In this document: positions 1 through 10,082 of the stretch, piece after piece | Layout of the letters: every line of letters starts with the position of its first letter | Numbering within the stretch: position 1 is the first letter of the stretch | Assembly (NCBI RefSeq): GCF_022605725.1 | Contig: NC_065552.1 | Span: forward strand, 14,464,785-14,528,784 | Source of the DNA: Anthonomus grandis grandis | Lineage: Eukaryota; Arthropoda; Insecta; Coleoptera; Curculionidae | Direction: 5' to 3' | Length of the DNA stretch: 64,000 bases | Translations under genes and position numbers: made by a program | Notes under the pieces: generated by a model | Seen by the model: only the letters and a program-made list of their open reading frames with translations | The model's database searches: none | Told to the model about the DNA's origin: nothing

Positions 1-1290
1 TACTAATGAGCTATAATAATAGAAAAAAAATTAGTGTAATAAGTGAATGATCTTAAATTATTTTATAAATTAATTCTTCAAAATTACTTGAAAAAGATAT
101 AATAAATGTTGTATATACAGGGCGTCCTGTACCATTGTTCAAATTACTTATCATAAACTCCTAATTAATAAATCAAAACACATGAGTTTTGGTGATTCTC
201 TTCTCATATGGTTGAATGCTTTTTTAATCTAATAGGCCGGTGTTTAAAGGCCAAAACTTTTTAATTATTTTGGCTACCACAAGTTTGTGGTGTGATTTAA
301 AATTTTTCAGAACAATTAAATTTATTATTGATATAACTCTACATTGATGATTTTCATGACCTTCAGCTTTTGGAAGCTTTTTCCAAAATAACCTCAAGAG
401 GATCAATAGAGGTAAGAAATTTGATTAGCATTTAATATTTCATGAGCACTATATTTTAATTCTTGGTAAGGCAACCAAACAACTCAATCTAGTTCTGTGC
501 AACAATAAGGACCTCTCTCATATATATCTTGAAACGGTTATGGACTGGAGTATATTTTTCTTAAATTCCAGTCTATATATTCGTAATTACCTATGTTACA
601 TGAGCTTACAGGAAGAAGTTCTGAGAAGAAGGAGTACTATCTGATTGTTAAATGAAACTATTTATGCACCAGAAGATAGGACAGAACTGATTTAAATTTT
701 TTACAACTCTCTCAGGTAATAAGATGTTTTAAGAGTTAACTTAAGAAATACATGTATCTTATTACATACAATATAATTAGGTGTTTGTAATAGTATAAAT
801 AAATAAGGTGCTTTTCATCAACTGTAATTGCCAATTATAAATTTTTAATGGCCTATGAGTTTGTAGTATTTAATGTTTGGCTGATAAATCGCCTACAATA
901 CATTCCTTTGGCCTATTATCCCCTCCAGAAAGTAAATATGGATCTTAAACAAATCAGTAAATACTGCAAGAAGAATCTGAAGCTTATAGCTAAAAATGCT
1001 TAGCTTCTTAACCTTTTGCCATCCTAGGCATCAAACAATACCTACGAGTATACACTTATATACAAACGTCGATAAGTTTCCTTATATAAGATAAGAAATA
1101 CGGAGTAAGAAATCTTTGTCTGTTAATGTGTGTATTAGTAGTAGTAACTTAATTTCATGAATATATATCAATAGTTCCCAAAAAAATTTTCTTGAGACCC
1201 CTTTACAGAAATACTATTATCATTAACCAGAAACTAAAAAACAAACTTCGTGAAAGTATTATTTTGCCATGGATGAATTAATGCTATTTA
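1..1290. other. AT-rich stretch without a recognisable gene
   Basis: No open frame here looks coding on either strand. The one structured signal is a TA followed by CAGGGCGTCC at 116-127, which resembles the outer end of a Tc1/mariner-type element, but no matching opposite end was found, so it is at most a truncated terminus. Confidence 0.5.
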
Positions 1291-1689
1291 CTTCTTTCGA
1301 TCAACTATAGTATAGCTAATGCAAAAGTACTTGCTGTAGATTTGTTGTGAGGACGGAAAAAATATTAACATAGAAATACCCCATTTCATGACAATTAAGG
1401 CAGCTGGAATAATGATAAACATCGATGCCAAACCCATAATGTTGCCTTAGGGCATGTTCACAGATTGAGTGTGTCTCACTTTCATCATTCGGTTTTCCTG
1501 AATCTTTATGATGTCTACTTTACTTTACAAGATCAATAAAATCCTTCCCATTTATCACCTAATAAGTTTTTACGATTGTCTTATTATGAAATAGGAATAT
1601 ACTTAGAGCTATATTTTGGAAATTTGTTATGTACCTTTTTGGCATGGCCTGCAACAGTTGATTATTACAAAATATATTCGATGCATCTT

Positions 1690-3440
1690 TGATAGTCTTA
1701 TATAAACCAATTTATATAAGACTATATATGTTATTTTCTTTGTTAAGTTTTTCTATTGCACCTTTAGAGTCGGTTAGGATTAAAGCTTAGTAAATATCAG
1801 AGCGTAGAGCCCTCGTCAATTGTAGCAATTTCTGCAGTAGAAATATCTACTTCGTCGATAATTCTTTTTGAATAATTGTAGTTTTTAATTGGACAACGGA
1901 CTCAAAATACCGTTCTTGTGCCCTTCTTAGATCCATCTGCGTAAATTTACGTGAATTTATCATATTTTAGGGTGCCGATGCTATCTATAAATTTTCTTTT
2001 GATATTCAAATCATTTTTTCGCAGACTAAGGTTAATACAGGAAATACACAATGCAAAGCATGCAAGAATTTCTCTTTTTATATTATCAAAAGGACCAAAA
2101 TAGTCCATAGCCTGCACCAAAATATGATATATCTGATCCTTTCTAATAATTCGGATTATGCATTTTATGTTCTTTGATACTCCTGAGATTAGGTAGAAGT
2201 GGATGATCTGTAATATTATAAATTTTTGAAATATACTTCACAGCAAGCCTTTTCGTCTGTGCTTCAAATTATTAAATCCTGCCTCTGCGAATAATGCGGG
2301 ACAATTCTCACACCCCAATGGGTTTATCTTATACTTAACTTTTTTCTTATACTTAATTTTTATATGGAATAGTAATCCTGTTTATGGTTATGGGAAGGAT
2401 CTCAGTCCTTCTGTTTCCCTTCACAAAATGAATTGATTCACATTTGGAGCATGCTATACTAAGGTAATTTAGATTAAACCAATTAGTTATTTCTAAGAGT
2501 GCCTTTTTGATTTTATTTAAATACCATCTCGCCAGCGTTTTTTCCTTCACAAAAAGCACCAGATCAGTCAGCATAGGCTAAAATTTCCATTTCTCTAGGA
2601 ATAATTTCTGAATATATATATTAAATAGGCATGAGCTTGATGTTGGATTCTTTGTTAATGGTGGCACCGAATAGTTTAAATTCTATTTTATTTTTATTTT
2701 TAAAAAATCATCTTGTTTTGGCAATGTTTTTGATGCATTGCTTACGTTGGGTAAGCTCTATTGAACAATCCTGATCCCAATCCTTTTCAATAAAAAGATA
2801 GTATTCATTCCAATTTGCTTGATTACATTTTCTAATTGGTTATCTTTTAATTTTGTAACTGCAGTGGTTACTATTTATAATAGGTTCATTGATATTTAAT
2901 ATAGTCAGATAATGGTCATGATTGCCAGTCTGTTATCTTATTCCATGTCATATGGTCTGCCATTTCTATGTTTGTAATGAACAGATTCAAGAGGCTAGTG
3001 TTATCATTAGGTTATTGTACTCCTTCACTATGGTGCGCATTTAGGTCGCCCATTAATACTATTGGCTGATCTAATTGGTTTATTGTAGTGGTTTATTGTT
3101 TGTTTTTCTTTCTAGCCAGTTTTTTCAATTCTGGAGTTTGATGATGTGCATATGCTCTTAATTTATTAAGGTCATAATGGGGACTATTTTACATTCTAGG
3201 TCCTGGTTTTGCTTATTATAGTTAATAGTAGGTATTGAGAATATTATATTGTTGTTGATGCCTATTGCCACCTCTCCGTAGCCATCTGGTCTATCTTCTC
3301 TGATAAGAAAATATCCTAGCAAATTGAAATGCTGGTCTGTTTTTAGTCATGTCTCATTTAAGAAAAAGACATCCGCCTTGAACTCTTGTATTATTTTTGT
3401 TAAGCCATTCTTAATATGTTCAAGGCATGTTTTACAATAA
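1690..3440 (-). pseudogene. LINE ORF2 relic: endonuclease, reverse transcriptase, RNase H
   Basis: The minus strand reads FKADVFFLNET near 3350 and PIVLMGDLNAHHSEG near 3060-3015. The latter is the GDxNAHH metal-binding signature of APE-type endonucleases. The reverse transcriptase active site reads AYAD followed, after a one-base slip near 2570, by DLVLFV, i.e. a broken YADD box; ITNWFNLNYLSI and KCESIHFVKG follow as in I/Jockey-type palms. RNase H is recognised from IYADGSKKGT near 1940, STAEIATI near 1830 and LILTDSKGAIEKL near 1780, which supply the acidic residues of that fold. A TGA replaces the conserved Trp after LNET. The protein would have nicked target DNA and copied its own RNA; this copy cannot. 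Confidence 0.75.
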
Positions 3441-3879
3441 TTTTCAACTCAAATATATATTTGATCATCGTTTTTATTATTATTATCTCGATTATTTAGG
3501 CTGAACTGATTCTGAGCTTGAATAGTTTTTTTTTTAAATCTACTGAAGTTGAAGGCTGGTTATTGTTTATTCTATTTTGTGGTTTTATAGGTAAGAATGT
3601 TGATTTGTTATCTTTATTTGGCCTAGAATTGGGAAAGTTTAGTCATTTATCAGGCTCTACTTTGTCATATTGCTTACTTGCTTTTTCTTTGGTAGGTTTT
3701 CTAATACTTGTTGGTAGGTTCTTTTATTCATTATGTTGCTTTAGGAAGATCTTCTTTGTCCTATGGCAATGCTTTCATAATCTCTATTATTTTCTTGACA
3801 GATGGGAATTCAATAGGTATGTATACAAAATTGTCATTTTCTGTCCTTCTATTAGGGATGGTATAAGTTTTATAACACA

Positions 3880-4480
3880 TTCTTTGCACATCAAAGTGTG
3901 TAAGATTTTCATTAACCATTAATTTTTTAATACTTTTTTGTCTCTCAAATTCTCAACATTTTTTTGAAATACTGATATGTTCTGAACTTTTACAGTAGTA
4001 GCATTTGTTGATACCATTTTCATCTTGAACCATCTCATGATCTATTTCACCATGTTCAAAACATTTTTTTCCTCTTGCAATTATTTTTAGTATGACCCTA
4101 TAGTAATCAAGTAACATTGAGTAACAGGGGAGGTTACAGCCCTTGGTAAATTATATAAAGTAATTTCCTTAGGCATTGTGCATAATGCCGTTAAAAATTA
4201 TTATAATGGAACTTGTGGGTACACATATAAATTTCTAACTTTGAGGATCTTTAGATCTGAAAATTTGCCTAAATTTTTATAATCTGGTCAAACTATAAGT
4301 ATATATGGTAAAATATCATTCTCTTCATAAAGTCTCTAAAACCCCTTTTTCTAGATTTATTAGTGTGATAAGTAAGTACTGTTATTAGACATTCCTGACA
4401 TTTAAATGTGCATAATTGTAACAGAATCTTTACTAATTCCCAAAACCTTAGGAATTTAATTCCTATTTTCCATTTATCCA
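3880..4480 (-). pseudogene. LINE ORF1 relic with Gag-like zinc knuckle
   Basis: On the minus strand the segment around 4090-3975 reads KCFEHGEIDHEMVQDENG and then KCYYCKSSEHIS, a C-x2-C-x4-H pattern like a retroviral-type CCHC knuckle, whose last Cys is lost or displaced. A second Cys-containing stretch (FKCQEC) lies near 4400. ORF1 proteins of I-type elements bind their RNA. The frame is interrupted repeatedly. A long open frame on the opposite strand (3518-3922) has the hydrophobic composition of an antisense shadow and was not taken as a gene. Confidence 0.55.
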
Positions 4481-4909
4481 TTAAATATAATTTTAAAGAT
4501 TGAATAAAGTCAGTAGATTTTTAAAATTATTAACCATCAGCCATACTCATCTTTGCTAATACTGTGGATCATACTCAACATGCTAATATTCAACAATGTA
4601 ACATAATATATTGTAATATGTAACATAATATTCGTCAATGTAAGTAATATATAATATATACTTAAACCATGTTAAAACAAATGTTGCTCTGCATAATTTA
4701 GTATGAAAAGCATCTACTACTTTTCATTATTTACTTGTAGAAATAAGAAACTTTAGTACTATATCAGTTTAACAGTGCTGTTAAAAATTATTTTTGAACC
4801 TATATCATGGAATGTCACAAAATATATTGTCTCTAACACCAATCCATTGTTTAGATTAAGTAAATTTCCTTTTCTTAGTATTGTAATAAATTCCAATTTA
4901 TATAGTAAT
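4481..4909. other. AT-rich intron-like sequence
   Basis: Nothing coding is visible on either strand. If the TDRD3-like gene (exons at 7107-6814) continues leftward, this is part of its third intron. Several short TAATATA and TAACATAATAT repeats at 4600-4660 are simple-sequence DNA. Confidence 0.4.
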
Positions 4910-4929
4910 TATTAGGTAGGGTCGCTTAA

Positions 4930-6742
4930 CCAGTGAATGAACAGCACCCAATAAATGAACAGTGAGTTAAATTTCTTGAAAAATAAGAATATTCGATGGA
5001 AAAGCTCTATTATCTCTTTCTAACACATTGCGCACATCTTCTTTATAGAGTTCATTTACTAGCCTCAATTAGGCATTGGCAAAACAGTTTAAAACAAGCG
5101 ACTGAAGTGTGACTGTGTCACCGCGTGACCATTTTGTGTCTCTGTTTTATAATATTAAGGTAAGCACATGTTTTTTTCTAGGCTTCATAGCTATTATATT
5201 TTATGAAATAAGTATAAGAAATGCACTTTATAGGTTAATACAAGCATAATTGTTTTCTTTAAAATATTGAATGATTGAATAATTTTTTTAAATATAGTAA
5301 ATGAACAGTGTGTTCATTTACTGGATTTTATTTAAAATATTTTTTTATGCGAATTTCAACCCTAAACATATCTTACATAGAACTGAACTAACTTGAATAA
5401 TAGCATTTATACCCAAATGCAGTCAAACCAGTAAATGAACGTTAATAGAAAACATTCATTAACTGGTGTTCATTTATTGGACAACAATTATTTTTCAGAT
5501 GGCTCCAAAATATTCACGTTTTAAATACACGGAGGAAGCTTTGGATGCAGCAATTAGTGAAATTCAAGCTGCAACTATTTCATTAAATAAAGCTTCTTCT
5601 AAATATGGCATACCAAAGTCCACTTTACATAACAAATTAACGGGAAAGGTGCCACATATTCGAAAGTTGTCAACAAGTTTTAAAACTAAGAAATGTTCTG
5701 AAACTAAGAAATTAGCTAAGAAGCTTAAAAGGGTTGTTAAAGAAGGGGGACCAGAAAAAACAAAAGATTTAAAAAAGTTGATAAACGGAGTTCGAGAAAA
5801 TCAAGCTCATTTTAACTATACCTAATAAGAATTTAGAATAAAATGAAATTTAATGTATTATGCTTTTAGTTAAAGAAAAACAAAATGATGCGGAAGCGAC
5901 CAAGATCCAGGATGTTGATGATGAAAATAAAAAGTTAGCCGGAAAAGAGAACAAGAAGTTGAAATTGGCTGTTAAAGAAGGGGAATCAGAAAAGTTTATT
6001 GAGTTCGAGAAAATAAAGGTGAGTTTAGTAATTATAAAAAAATGGATTAAAGAAATTATAATGTTGATATTTATGTGCTTTTAGTTGTTAAAAAAGAAAT
6101 AGACGACGAAACGAAGAAGCCTGACAAAACAAGCAGTAAAAGTAAGGAAATAAATAATGTGTGTGGTCTTATATCATATAGATACATGGAAAATATATTT
6201 TAATCATATAATGTATTCACATTTGCAGCTTTTAATATTGGAGACTTCGTGGTTATAAGTTACCGAAAGAAGAGGTATCCAGGTTTAATAAAAAATATAA
6301 ATCAGGGTGCCCAAGAATATGAGATCAGCGTTATGGAAAATATAAAACCAAATTTTTGGAGATGGCCCAAAAATGTGGACCAAATTTGGTATAAGAGAAA
6401 ATTTGTTTTAGAAAAAATTTCAGAGCCAATATCATCCAAAGGCAGTATATATAACTTAAATATTTGATAATTAAAAAAACCTTATTAAAAATAAACCTTA
6501 TGTTCATTTACTAGTCTTATAGTTTTCATTTATTGGAGGAGTTCGTTCATTTACTGGGATTTTGGGCATTTGTTATAAAAATTGGCAAAATTTAAAAAAT
6601 ATAAAGGGTAACATATCTCTTGTTGTTCATAATAAGAGAAAATTGTCGAGACTTTTGTCTTTAAAAATGTTATAGTACTTAAGTAAATGTATAACTGATT
6701 TACTACTACTGATTAAACTTTTCTTATTTGTTCATTTACTGG
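4930..6742. repeat. Twelve copies of the motif TGTTCATTTACTGG
   Basis: Forward (CCAGTAAATGAACA) copies start at 4930, 4948, 5296 and 5428. Reverse copies (TGTTCATTTACTGG) start at 5049, 5311, 5453, 5467, 6501, 6523, 6544 and 6729, with one to three mismatches each. The copies at 5453 and 5467 abut exactly as a 14+14 tandem. Those at 5296 and 5311 form a perfect 12-bp inverted repeat around GTG. Concentration at both ends with orientation toward the interior is the layout of transposase- or repressor-binding subterminal repeats. The natural candidate binder is the helix-turn-helix protein encoded between them; that link is inference. Confidence 0.8.
5499..6467 (+). CDS. Spliced psq-HTH protein with C-terminal GDFV domain
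   Basis: The ATG at 5499 directly follows a TTTTTCAG acceptor, so a non-coding first exon is likely. Residues 1-52 form a pipsqueak/CENP-B-type helix-turn-helix: FKYTEEALDAAISEIQ, SLNKASSKYG, IPKSTLHNKLTG. A Lys/Glu-rich middle follows, in two further exons that begin after TTTTAG at 5874 and 6085. The last exon begins after TTGCAG (6227-6228) and reads FNIGDFVVISYRKKRYPG, then FWRWPKNVDQIWYKRKFV, ending at TGA 6465-6467. The exon 3 donor (AAAA|GTAAGG, about 6143) and exon 4 keep phase 1. The exon 1-2 junction is not resolved, and the strong GTGAGT donor of exon 2 is out of phase by one base, so the gene may be damaged. This N- and C-terminal pairing is common in arthropod pogo-derived proteins, but the intervening DDE domain is absent. 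Role as a DNA-binding factor is inferred. Confidence 0.6.
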
Positions 6743-6813
6743 TCTAGTGCCTATTAAGTTAAACAATGTATAAAAGAAAATACTATTGTTTTGTAGTAGT
6801 AAGAATCTCTTAC

Positions 6814-7107
6814 CTTTCCAATTTGACTCTTAGACAACTGGTTCGGTAAGGTAGACTTTCCAATGGTTTTTAGGTCTGACTAAAATTTATGAAGTATTTA
6901 GGAAATGTTAGAGTTGGAAATATTAGATTACATACGTCCAAAGCCTTTTTAAGAGCCGTTTTCGGGTCTTTAACCGTACCATTTTCAGTGACAATATTGA
7001 TACCGTCTGGGCATAAACTCCTAAGAAAAATAAGTGATGTTTAATAACAAACACTAGCTTTAAATTACCACGATTTACCATTCAGGGCCTAAAATCTGGG
7101 AGGACAT
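6814..7107 (-). CDS. Tdrd3: TDRD3-like gene, first three coding exons (partial)
   Basis: Three exons splice without a frame break. Exon 1 is 7107-7079 (ATG; MSSQILGPE plus TG). Exon 2 is 7020-6936 (completes Trp, then SLCPDGINIVTENG and VKDPKTALKKALD). Exon 3 is 6879-6814 (SDLKTIGKSTLPNQLSKSQ, then IGK). Donors are GTAAAT, GTATGT and GTAAGA; acceptors are TTCTTAG and ATTTTAG. The order W-L-x2-DGI, then AL-x-[TS]DL-x-TIGK-x2-LP, matches the N-terminal domain of TDRD3, the Top3B-associated tudor protein; RMI1 shares the fold. Family knowledge: OB-fold, UBA and tudor regions should follow. None was found to the left within the window, so intron 3 runs through the 4915-6751 element and the LINE relics, or the gene ends as a fragment. 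Intact splice sites argue for a live gene. Confidence 0.7.
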
Positions 7108-7331
7108 GGTGTTGGATCCGGATCTATACAAATCATAGATATTTTTGGATTTTTCTGTTCTGGATACAATAACTTAAAAACTAACCAACAAATTTTTTTT
7201 TTTACATCAAATTTATGACATTGACGTCATTGACTTTAAGCACTGACAAGTAAACTTGTTGAATAAAGCGTTCAAATGAATCCTCGGTCGTTTTCTCTGG
7301 TTGCAGTTTAAATTTTCTCAAAAGGCGTAAA
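7108..7331 (-). promoter_or_regulatory. Upstream region of TDRD3-like gene with CRE palindrome
   Basis: Between the TDRD3-like start codon and the first transposon edge lie 224 bases. They contain a perfect CRE octamer TGACGTCA at 7222-7229, 115 bases upstream of the ATG. Whether it is used is unknown; no clear TATA box is visible. The element at 7334 was inserted just upstream and may set the limit of the promoter. Confidence 0.3.
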
Positions 7332-7372
7332 TACAGTTCATCCGTAAAGTAGCGGATAAATTCAATAAAAAT

Positions 7373-10001
7373 GAAGGGCACAGGGGTAAAAGGGGCTCAT
7401 TGCAATTTTACTCAAAACTGTGATATTTTCAGGATTGATAGTATTTCATATGTACTTTTACCTCCCATATTCCAAACTAGATAAAAGGTGCTCATTGAAG
7501 AGAAAATCTGCTTTAAAAAAAAAGCTATACACGGGTAGAACGAGCTCATTTATCGTGTAAACCGAGCAAAAACGGGCTCATTGTAGAAATGAGCGCGTTT
7601 TTGCATGCAATGCGTTTCAACCATGCTACCTATTATTAAAATTAATTTGTATCAATGTTTAGTATTATCGCGTCAGTTGGTCGGTCTACTAGACGAGAGC
7701 GTGCTTGTTTGGTTTCTTTTTTTTTGTTTTATCCTTAAAACTCAAAAAGTTCTCATTATGGAAGGTGGTGAACATAGCAGTGATGAAGAACTAAACCTGA
7801 AAAATAGTGTAATGGAGCCTAGGAGCAAAAAAAGAAAATCTTACGGCAGATTAAGGGACGTTAATAAGAAAATGAGACTCCAAAGTCATGAAATGGGCCC
7901 TGATTGCAACTGTTTAAAAAAGTGTTTTGATGTTGTACCCAGTGATACAAGATGTAACATATTAAAGCATTTTAACATGCTTAGTTCGACTAATGCTCAA
8001 AATTCATACCTTAGTGGCTTAATATCAGTACATCCGGTTCAACGTAAGATATTGAGAGAAGGTGCTAAGCACTACCGTGCATCCTACAAGTACAGGGTGC
8101 GAGCTGTGGTAGCAGGTAGCACGGAGGAATTTGACGTGTGCCGTAAAGCATTTATTGCTATACATGGCATATCAAGAAAAAAAGTGGAAATTTTGGTAGC
8201 AAGCTTGAAGGAAACAGGATATGCTCCTGAAGATAAACGAGGTAGGCACCCAAACCATTCTAATAAGCTTCCAGTAGAAACTATAAGCCTAGTCAGGCAG
8301 CATATCAATTCATTTAAAGGTCGTGGAAGTCATTATGGCCTGAAGGACTCTTCAAAAATATACCTTTCTGAAGAGCTAAATATAAAAAAAAGCATAAAAT
8401 GTTTAAGGAACTTCGCCCTGGCAATAAAATATCGTACGAGTCGTACAGGCAGGTGTTTTGCCGTGATTTCAATACCTCCTTTGGTTATCCACGAACGGAT
8501 ACTTGTAGCAGCTGTGATGAGTTCACAATAAAAATTAAAAACTTAGAACCTGAAAAACTGGTGAAAAACTCATCTGAGGAGATCTTACAGATTTCTAGGG
8601 AGATGGAGAGATTAACTACAGAAAACGCGTTACATAAGAAAAAAGCGGAAACTTTTTATAGTAGGAAGAGGATGGCTAAGATAAACAGTAAAAAAAAATC
8701 TAATTTAGAGGCAATTTGTATGGATTTTGCTAAGAATCTTCCAGCGCCAAATATACCAACAAATGATACCTATTACAAAAGGCAGCTATCAACATACGCA
8801 TTTAATGTTCACGTATTGTCTACCTCTGAGAGCTATTTTTACGTCTATCCAGAAATCCAAGGGAAAAAGGGTTCAGATGATGTGTGCTCACTGCTTCGTA
8901 ACTTCATATATAAACATCTAGATCGAGAAGTAAAGCACCTACAAATATTTTGTGATTCGTGCAGTGGCCAACAAAAAAATTTTACCTTTTTTCGTTTTCT
9001 TCATAACTTAGTCAACAACGAGAAAAGGTTAGAATCAGCTTCTATCACGTTCCCCATTCGAGGACATTCCTATATGGAATGTGATAAGAATTTTGGCCTC
9101 GTAAACCAAAAAAGCAGAGCAGATCTTCCTAAAGACTGGTTGAAAATATTGGAAGAATCCCGACATTCCGCAACTCCATTTACGGTTATCGAGGTCAATC
9201 ACACCTTTTTCCGCAGCTGGGGAACATTTATTGACAATAGTTATGCAAAAAAGTCGCCATTCCCATCTAGACCAATCAGAGAAATTAAGATAAATAGAGG
9301 ACCTTTGATACAGTATCGCACTACATATAATGGATGTTGGGAGTCAGCTTCGCTGCAAGGAAAAAACCGAAAGTCTTCGCGATTAGCTGTTCGTCATCTT
9401 CAAGACAGCGAATTTATGCTACCTGAGTTAAGTTATGAAGGTACACATTTTTTTATTATTATTAAATCTGTTTTTTATGTATTTTATTTATATATTTAAG
9501 GCAGCTTCCAATATCTGCTGAGAAGTTTCGGGACCTGTAGCATTTAAAAAAGTTTTGCAACAAAGCAGCGCAAGATTTTTTTTCAAACCTGCCGCATCAC
9601 TAATTAACGAATTGGTAAATTTTAAGGATAAGGTCGGTTTTATAGATCTACAATAGTAATATCTATTATTTTTTTAGGAATATTGTTTGGAGCCTTTCGT
9701 ACTAACGACGATCGAGGTTATGATTACTGTGAAAGAACAGGCTCATTTCAATAAAATGGATCCCTTCTTCCCCTGTCACTTTTGTACCTGTATGTGATTT
9801 TATTTTTTTTTTGCACTGAACGGAAATACAAACAGTCTCAAAACACTTAGGGAGTTTGTTTATTGTTTTATCTTCACAAAAAAAAAGTTAATTGATTGAA
9901 AAATGCAACATAGCGTTCGTAAGCTAGAATTTCAACCTTAAAATCGCTCTGCTGAAAAATCACAAAAGTGCTCATGAGCTCCTTTTTCCCCTGTGCCCTT
10001 C
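7373..10001 (+). mobile_element. DUF7869-type DNA transposon, 4-bp TSD
   Basis: Terminal inverted repeats begin GAAGGGCACAGGGG at 7373 and end with its complement at 10001; about 26 of 28 bases match, through AAAAGG and GCTCAT. The 4-bp duplication AAAT lies on both sides (7369-7372, 10002-10005). The element splits the left arm of the outer inverted-repeat element, so it is younger than that element. GCTCATT recurs near the ends at 7395, 7490, 7544, 7576 and 9741, with a GCTCATGAGC palindrome at 9970-9979. AT-rich 4-bp duplications are known for the Sola superfamily, but the assignment is not proved here. Confidence 0.8.
7758..9603 (+). pseudogene. DUF7869-type transposase, two lesions
   Basis: The start MEGGEHSSDEE at 7758 follows a T-rich tract and suits an acidic N-terminus; an upstream in-frame ATG at 7605 is possible. 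The protein reads on through HYRASYKYRVRAVVAG to about 8395, where a run of eight A's brings a one-base shift. It resumes as MFKELRPGNKISYESYRQVF, a Cys pair in RTDTCSSCDEF, a coiled segment, then QIFCDSCSGQQKNFTFF and FPIRGHSYMECDKNFG. Those last motifs are the signature of DUF7869 proteins, thought to be RNase-H-fold nucleases. A 60-base intron-like gap follows SYEG, and the C-terminus QLPISAEKFRDL is broken by TAG (9538) before KKFCNKAAQDFFSN and a natural stop at 9601-9603. Two disabling changes in about 1.85 kb suggest a recently active copy. Confidence 0.75.
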
Positions 10002-10082
10002 AAATGAAATGAACCGTTTCTGAAAAAAACCAGTCGATTTTAATATTGGGTTTAGGGTTTGTCTACATGAAAATGAAATATA

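Larger units (their letters stand above)
1690..4480 (-). mobile_element. Degenerate I-like non-LTR retrotransposon
   Basis: Read on the minus strand, the pieces fall in the order expected of an I-type LINE: a Gag-like zinc knuckle (about 3975-4090), an endonuclease (about 3440-3000), a reverse transcriptase core (about 2575-2353) and an RNase H (about 1960-1700). Every segment is broken by stops or frameshifts, and most of the reverse transcriptase fingers are missing between about 2950 and 2600. No TSD or poly-A tail could be fixed, so both ends are approximate. The RNase H domain and the CCHC ORF1 favour the I group; the exact clade is inference. Confidence 0.75.
4915..6751 (+). mobile_element. 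Compact pipsqueak-HTH element with 12 flank motifs
   Basis: A 1.84-kb unit is bounded by the 5-bp direct repeat TATTA (4910-4914 and 6752-6756). Both ends carry the same inward-reading block, ACCAGTRAATGAACA, 14 bases from the left edge and 8 from the right. The outermost bases agree less well, so the left edge could instead be 4919 with a TA duplication. The unit holds one spliced gene and twelve copies of a 14-bp motif, all in the flanks and none between 5481 and 6500. No DDE nuclease was found, so the unit is either non-autonomous or uses another element's transposase. It lies in the third intron of the TDRD3-like gene, in the opposite direction. The mobile-element call is inference from the TSD and ends. 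Confidence 0.6.

Noticed and set aside
3518..3922. 134-codon open frame on the plus strand, hydrophobic
   Set aside because: It is antisense to the LINE ORF1 relic and its Phe/Leu/Cys-rich text is what the complement of a Lys/Glu-rich frame gives.
8084..8308. Minus-strand frame inside the transposase gene
   Set aside because: Antisense shadow of the DUF7869-type coding sequence.
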